This document shows, piece by piece, positions 58,301 to 64,000 of a stretch of 64,000 nt of DNA. The stretch's first letter is position 1, and the number at the start of each line of letters is the position of its first letter. The stretch is from assembly GCA_005406025.1 (NCBI GenBank), contig BGZK01000839.1, forward strand, positions 186,001 to 250,000, given 5' to 3'. A model generated the notes under the pieces. That model was not told the origin of the DNA. It saw only the letters and a list, made by a program, of their open reading frames with translations, and did no database searches. Source of the DNA: Eumeta japonica (Eukaryota > Arthropoda > Insecta > Lepidoptera > Psychidae). A program made the translations under genes and the position numbers.

Positions 58301-59350
58301 TAAATAACTGCGCACTCACCTAAACTGGAAGTTCCCGATATTTATCACGCTAATATAACAATACCTACGGAACGAAAGGGAAAAATCACCGTGGAGGCGG
58401 AATTAATCGTTGACAATATTTTAACATAATAAAAACTAAAACGCTCTTGTTGAAAATGTTAAACTTCGATGGTTCGCATTTAAGCGACTGTTGTTTGTAA
58501 AACGGACGAGCGTGTTTTACATACACACAAAAAGCGTTCAGTATTCCTTCCACCACGCGCCGCTCGACAATCGGCATGTATAATCGGGAACAAGGAGATC
58601 CGGCAAATAATAGTCGTACCATTTACTTATTTCTCGAAACGAAAACATTTCTTAAAACCGATACAGCGCGACCGGTGACGTCCCGATACCTACGCCTTGA
58701 CCGCGCAGCGAAATCTTCCGAAAGCGAAAATACATCGTCGAATTATCAACGCATGCGTTCGATTGCATTATAATCACTAACCGTTCATGATTCAGCCACA
58801 AGACGTATGCAAATTGAGCAGTGTGGATGTGGCGACGAGCGCGTGACGTGTTCGCTCGCCTTGACATCGGCGTCGGGTAACTGCCGCGGCAGCGCAATGC
58901 CGCCGGCGAAAGAGAATAGCAGGGCTACACGAGTGGCTTTCTATTGTCGTAAACGCTCGTAGAACAGATAGCTAAATGTACGGGATAGAAGTTAGCTAAC
59001 GAAATACTAAACGTCCGCTAACGTCAAACCCGTACATTTAGTTTTCTACTCTGCAAGCGTATATGACAACAGAAAGCCAGTTGGCTGGCCCCGCAGGGCG
59101 CCTCGCGTCATCCCTCCGCGACGCCGATGCGGGCCACGACGTTGCCTGCCAACGAAGTGATATGACGTCGGGTCTGCGACGAAGTCTTTTCGTTTTCAAG
59201 GCAGAAAATCATCATGACATCTCGAGCAGTGACCGACTCGCTCGTTAAAATCGCCACGTAACGATGACACGATCGTTATCATTGTTCCGCTTGTAATGAA
59301 GTACTGTTGAACGGTTCGGCTGTGAGTCACGACGACGAGCGCAGGAGCAT
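58301..59350. promoter_or_regulatory. GC-rich region, possible promoter area of transporter B
   Basis: GC-rich blocks (58540-58570, 58660-58720, 58840-58920, 59080-59180) stand out from AT-rich flanks. On the minus strand a consensus donor (tttag|gtgagt) lies at about 58312, after a segment without an ATG, which would suit an untranslated first exon. ATG AAC G|gttagt at 58782-58788 has the right phase for exon 2 of transporter B. The plus-strand frames (58576, 59063) lack recognisable features. Confidence 0.3.
58934..59079. mobile_element. 146-bp foldback element
   Basis: The left arm 'tggctttctattgtcgtaaa' with 'ctaaatgtacggg' (58934-58985) is the near reverse complement of the right arm 'cccgtacatttag' with 'gacaacagaaagcca' (59028-59079). 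The middle also pairs in part (gttagc/gctaac). It has no coding content and is a typical MITE. Confidence 0.65.
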
Positions 59351-60439
59351 AGAAAATTTAATGTTCGGGGACGTCGTGTGTGAGTCAACATCTCATGCAA
59401 TATTGGCGAAATATTGTAATCTATACTAAGTAATCTGTACCTATTTTCTGATGATCTCAAGCGATATGTGTCTACCGACATCGGTATATAAAATATTATT
59501 GTACGTGATTTCTGAGAATGTAGATCATTGTTTCTATTAAATATTTAATAAGCAGTTTTATTTTGTCACATTAGTCACATAATCTGAGAATCAACCTCCT
59601 GTCATGAAATATATGTCAAGTCATGATATGAAAGCGAATATTCCGTATGATCAGTTATTTTGAGAAACTAAATCTTTAAACAACGACATATAAACACATG
59701 GAAGTGACAGAACGCAATGCAAATAAAGGTTAACATTAGGGATTAAAATAACATATCTAAAAGCGATATGATCATCGGACAATATCTTTACGGTCTTGTA
59801 TAAAAATTGCACTTCGATTTCATCATACTTTATCAATACATGACATTTATTGTGCAATGTCTAAAACAGAACTCGTTTTTCTAGTCACAAATCACATGCT
59901 CGTGTTTTTGAACGTCTTTTCTAAATAAAAATTCATTTAAAAACAAATCTTGTAACCCTTACGTGCGGCACACTGAATATTTTGTACGACTCATAAATAA
60001 CAGTCTATTATTAATATATGAATCGCTTTACAATATATTCTCCTTTATATTTTGTATACTTCTTCATTCGCTAGTTTTCCTAAACATGAAGACCCGATCT
60101 GAGGTTATGATTTTAGTGTGCCGGTCGAAGGCTATCACGGCCATAAACAGTAAACCTCCAACGAAAATTTTTTTTTTTTGACAAAATAAATAATTCATCA
60201 CACAGTACGAAATCTGCTGTGTGTAGGATGGGTATTGCAATTAGCTCCCTTAAATTTTCCCTCACGGTTTGCAGGGAAGCATTGTCATGATGTGAGAATG
60301 AGATATTGAAGTGTGTGATGTCTCGGTGATCTCTCCTAGATATTTTCATAAGCCCTAGGCAAAAAAACGAAAGTATAAAAAGCACTTAACATTAATTGCC
60401 GTTTGTAATTTAAATACAATTTAACGTGACTAGTTTGTA

Positions 60440-60870
60440 CACTAAGAGAAACAAAATACCCACGCTTTTCGTGCAATTCTCTTTTGTTCGTTTGCTATCG
60501 CCTTCTAACACGAATGCATATAAATTTTGTCTTCTCTCTGGATCGTAACAATAAGTCCATCTGTTGTCACTGTATCGTAAGTCCCACTTGATCTTCAGTA
60601 ATAGTATTTTAACATCATTTTTCTTGCACCAATCAATTAGAGTGTCTTTGTTTTGAGGTGAATTCTTAAGAAATCCGATTTAACTTTTAAATGTTGATGT
60701 AGTATTTTTTGTTTGGATTCAATTTGTACTAAACCTGCAACTCGAAGGTCCTCATAGGTGATTTGTGGGTTTCTTATAATATACCTTCATGAATTTCATT
60801 ATGGAAAGAAATACGTCCACGATTAAACTCAGCATACCATATAGAAACGCTTCATAATCCTCATACTACG
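60440..60870 (-). mobile_element. Mariner transposase fragment
   Basis: On the minus strand it reads RNPQITYEDLRVA, then KQKILHQHLKVK, MMLKYY, TYDTVTTDG and REDKIYMHS. This follows the mariner order 'YEDLRxALGxS..TVxKILHQHLKVRKLCxRW...EMLxKYxxG.S.AVYDIVTGDESWIY'. It is frame-broken, with the catalytic aspartate region altered. It is a dead internal fragment. Confidence 0.65.
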
Positions 60871-61009
60871 AGATGTTTTCCTCCTAAAAGCATTTTGAAG
60901 ACAAACACACAATGCAATCTTTAAGCGAAAGGAAACTATTGATATTAATAAAAATCTTAGCCCTAAAATTTTTCGGGTTGTTTCCACTTTTATGAACTAC
61001 ACTTTCTTT

Positions 61010-61165
61010 TATATGCATCGACGTTGCTGTCAGTTCCAATCCTAGGTCTCATTTTAATTCTGCTCTCGGTATTGTCCCTGATTTCAATCCAGGTCACTGT
61101 TTTTGATTTTAATGCTAGTCGCATTTGATTTCGACTCTGGTTGAACTTTCATTTTCGGATTTCCG
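61010..61165. repeat. 'CCGGTTCC'-type minisatellite
   Basis: Degenerate units such as 'tcagttccaatcctaggtct', 'gctctcggtattgtccctga' and 'gatttcgactctggttgaac'. It is the most diverged member of the series in this window. Confidence 0.4.
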
Positions 61166-61415
61166 GATGGGTGTATAGGCGGATATTTGTTAATTGGATG
61201 GAATTTGATATTCTATCAAATCAATATATGGTGGTTTAGTAGGCATGTGCCTGGATGAAGCATCAGATGGATTAAAAGCCGGGTGGATAGTCAAATTGCT
61301 AGATGGCCGAATTATCGAATGGCTGGATGGGTGGAAGACCGGATGGGTACCGAAAAAAATGGATAATTGGGTAGGAAGTGGCCGGTTGGGTGAATGGACA
61401 AACGGAGGGATGGCA
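61165..61415. repeat. Degenerate 'GGATGG' minisatellite
   Basis: Repeated 'ggatgggt', 'ggccgaatt', 'ggctggatgggtgg' and 'ccggatgggta' motifs at irregular spacing. Open frames of 94 and 111 codons on opposite strands follow from the low-complexity sequence and do not look like proteins. Confidence 0.45.
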
Positions 61416-61529
61416 GTTTCATATAAAAAAGTAAAGAATTCATTTGATGTCCACGCGGACGGAGCCAAGGACACATTCTGTACGGGCACGCTAGACATTG
61501 GAAAGCCAGACCTTCTGCCGGGCAAGTAA

Positions 61530-63085
61530 GCATTGGTTAGGACCGTTTAAGTTAAAATACTATTTGCCAAACTTTTATTTTAATTTTTATTTGTTTTTAT
61601 TATTGGTCCTAAAAGCAACTGAAGTCGACCCTCTCAGGAGTCATACTGAGGATGGTTAGATATGAAAAGCTATAAAGATATTGTGTGGAAAATTTCACGA
61701 ATATCGGTCATATACAAATCGTCGAATCAATGCAGGTTTGACACAAAGAAATATATACAAGAAGCAAAATTAATAAAACTATTTAAAAAAAGTGAGTTCC
61801 TACAAGATCTACCTTTCCTAAATATAAGTCAAAAACTCAAAGTACTCGCTACGTGACTTTATGGAGGCTGGGATTCCAAATGGAAATTACGATTTTGGTA
61901 CAAAGGGTAAGGGAAGGGCTGCAAAAAATAGGAGAATTTTGTTTTACTTAGCTCGCGTGCGCCCCCCTAACAGCGCGTTTCCGTGTCGCTCCTTTCCGAT
62001 TTTTCGTAGACAATAGAATACTGTGAAACGAACCATTTGCTATCGCATAACAATAAATAGCGCATTTAAAAGCGTATTCCACTTTCTCTCTTCGAGAATA
62101 GATTGCTTCCATTGTGTAGGTACCTATTTATATGTGGCCATTGATTGATTTTTATATATAGTTTTGTGCCTGTATTAATATTGTATAAAATAAAGACAGG
62201 CCTATATAAGAGCTATACAAGAAAATAACTAATTAATTGTTGTTAAGTATGTTAAATATGTTTCTATTAACTTGAAATGTAGCTATCCAATTTTTTTGAA
62301 CATATTCCACAAAACAAATTCTTGAAAGGAAATACAGTTTGTTATTCTTTGTGAGAGTATTACATAAAGCTTATTCAGTTTACTATCTTGTATAAAAATC
62401 AATTGATGCATTGAAGCGGTTTTGTGGATTTTTGTCATTAAATTTTTATTTTGATGAATTTATTGTCGAGGAAATGTTGTAGTTATTGAACGACATAAGC
62501 CGAATGGATATTACGACAAAAAATTTAATTCAATTTCAAACGATTAAAAACCCAGTGCAATAAGAAAAAAGGTTTTCCTGTATTTCATAAGGCGCGAATA
62601 AAAAATTACGATGTTTTTATTTCTTAATATTTTAAATCATACATGTTTTAGATATTTTTGTAGTTATCTTAGATAGTTTTGTAGTTATAATGTCACTGTA
62701 CTCTTTTTTTAATAAAAATCTATCAAACACAGCAATAAAAAAACGATCTCTGGACTCATAAGTCCAGGATTCTGTCTCGACAAACGAAACGAAGCGGCAT
62801 TTGCAATTGCACACGTTTATGTGCTATTACACACGTCTGTATGTTTTTGTATATATACCTGTTGCACAAGTATTTACAACAAGGTAACGTAGTGAGTAGT
62901 ATTGTGATACCATATAACTCATTGCACTATACTATCACACATTAGAGGGGGTGGATAAATTTATTTATTTATTCATGGATTGCTAACATCGTTTAGGACG
63001 ATTCGTTTACATTTTAAATTTAATTAATTGTAACACTAATAATAGGAAAATATTGCAAGGTTTGTGATTCATCGAGAAAAGTAAA
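61530..63085. other. No gene recognised
   Basis: AT-rich DNA without a supported exon. A short GC-rich patch (about 61950-62000: 'ctcgcgtgcgcccccctaac') has no known meaning. Confidence 0.35.
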
Positions 63086-63089
63086 CAAC

Positions 63090-63757
63090 AAAAAAAATGG
63101 CCAAGTGTGAGTCAGATTCGCATATATAAGGTTTCGTACTGCCGTGCAATATTTAAAAATAATATTTTTTTTAAATAGTTAGAAGCTTGAAAGGTGCTGT
63201 AGCAATATGGGATTATTCGCAGAAATCTGTAAAGTAATTGTCTAAATACCTCCTTCAATTTCGTTATGTAAAGGAAGTGGTATTTTTTTTTAAGTTACTT
63301 GACAGTTATAAAAATATCTGTTATTTTTTTTATCTATTATTTTTGAACTTAAAACAAATAAAGTTCTCTCTGCTCAATAAAATTTCACTCAGTTTGAAAT
63401 GGCTCTTTAACGGTTTTTGATAATTGACTTTTGTATTGCCTGTATTACTGTTTTTTATTCGACATTATTAAAATCGAACAAAAACAGTATACTAGTATAG
63501 ACGATTATATGTATTGCCATTATTAAGATCATGAACAAAAAGTCGAAAAAAAACACGTTGGGGATCTGTTTATTTTATTTTTATTATTTGTTATAGCCAT
63601 ACTATAAGACGCATTCTGTAAATATCCTTTTTAACAGTAATAAAGTGTCAATTTACTAATGTTTAAAACATATAACCATGTGATAGACGGAAGAACAAAT
63701 AGCAGTCTTAGCAATAGAACCCCGTTAGCACCCTTTGAACACGAAACCCTAAAAATA
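63090..63757 (+). mobile_element. MITE-like element, copy 3
   Basis: It starts 'aaaatggccaagtgtgagtc' and 'agattcgcatatataaggtt', and ends 'agaaccccgttagcaccctt' and 'gaacacgaaaccctaaaaat'. These are decayed forms of the ends seen at 13449-14597. The inside is AT-rich and non-coding. Confidence 0.55.
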
Positions 63758-64000
63758 GTTGAAGAAATGCAAAATTAAATTTGGAATTTTATAAAAAAGA
63801 AATTGGTAACTTATAGCAAAGTGACGGAATATTTTCATTAAAAGTTGATTTTAGACCATAACAAACTAAAATATGCATCTAAAATAAAGAATCACTTAAT
63901 AACTAATTGCATTTTTAGATGACACCACAAGAATATTAAGTTTTTTAGAGAACTACGCTATTGTTTTTTATAATTCCTTTACAAAATTATATGGCCGTTC

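Noticed and set aside
61190..61533. Opposed frames of 73-111 codons
   Set aside because: They arise from the GGATGG minisatellite and show no domain or signal peptide.
1..64000. CRISPR arrays, rRNA genes, bacterial operons, integrated virus
   Set aside because: No regularly spaced repeats, rRNA-like segments, ribosome binding sites or viral gene sets were seen. Splice sites and repeat content are those of an insect nuclear genome.

Overview
The window looks like nuclear DNA from an insect, most probably a moth or butterfly (Lepidoptera). It is AT-rich, has GT-AG spliced genes, and is crowded with mariner relics, non-LTR retrotransposon fragments, a tRNA-derived SINE and short foldback elements. 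Several repeats have the 'cgaagccgcggg...agctagt' end that is common in lepidopteran genomes. No prokaryotic signals (operons, CRISPR, rRNA) are present. The species cannot be named from the sequence alone.

Three protein genes are supported. At the left edge, on the + strand, is the last exon of a family 1 glycoside hydrolase (beta-glucosidase/myrosinase type), whose body lies outside the window. Tail to tail with it, on the - strand, is sugar transporter A (1922-5400, with a candidate 25-nt first exon at 8673-8697). A paralogue, transporter B (51191-56143, - strand, first exon not located), lies about 42 kb further right. Both are major facilitator sugar porters of the insect Tret1-like (facilitated trehalose transporter) group. 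They keep the same protein layout but each has one intron the other lacks, so they are old duplicates. Both would move sugar across the plasma membrane. The neighbouring GH1 enzyme would release glucose from glycosides, so the left edge may group sugar release with sugar uptake; that link is inference.

Between the transporters (about 9-51 kb) I found no convincing host protein gene. The space holds at least six mariner copies or fragments (16.6, 26.7, 30.7, 41.3, 43.8 and 44.2-45.8 kb, with another at 60.5 kb), pieces of two LINE types (32.6-33.6 and 34.1-35.0 kb), several foldback MITEs, microsatellites, and a family of elements that carry a degenerate 'CCGGTTCC' minisatellite. A few GC-rich or TATA-plus-splice-donor islands (10.55, 12.3, 25.5, 48.65 and 58.3-59.3 kb) could be promoters.

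Right of transporter B (56-64 kb) are its probable upstream region, a 146-bp foldback, another mariner remnant, minisatellite DNA and a third copy of a MITE family that also sits at 13.4 kb and inside an intron of transporter B. I found no clearly new molecular system. The most useful leads are the discordant introns and tiny first exon of the transporters, the mariner with its deletion derivative, and several strong hairpins.
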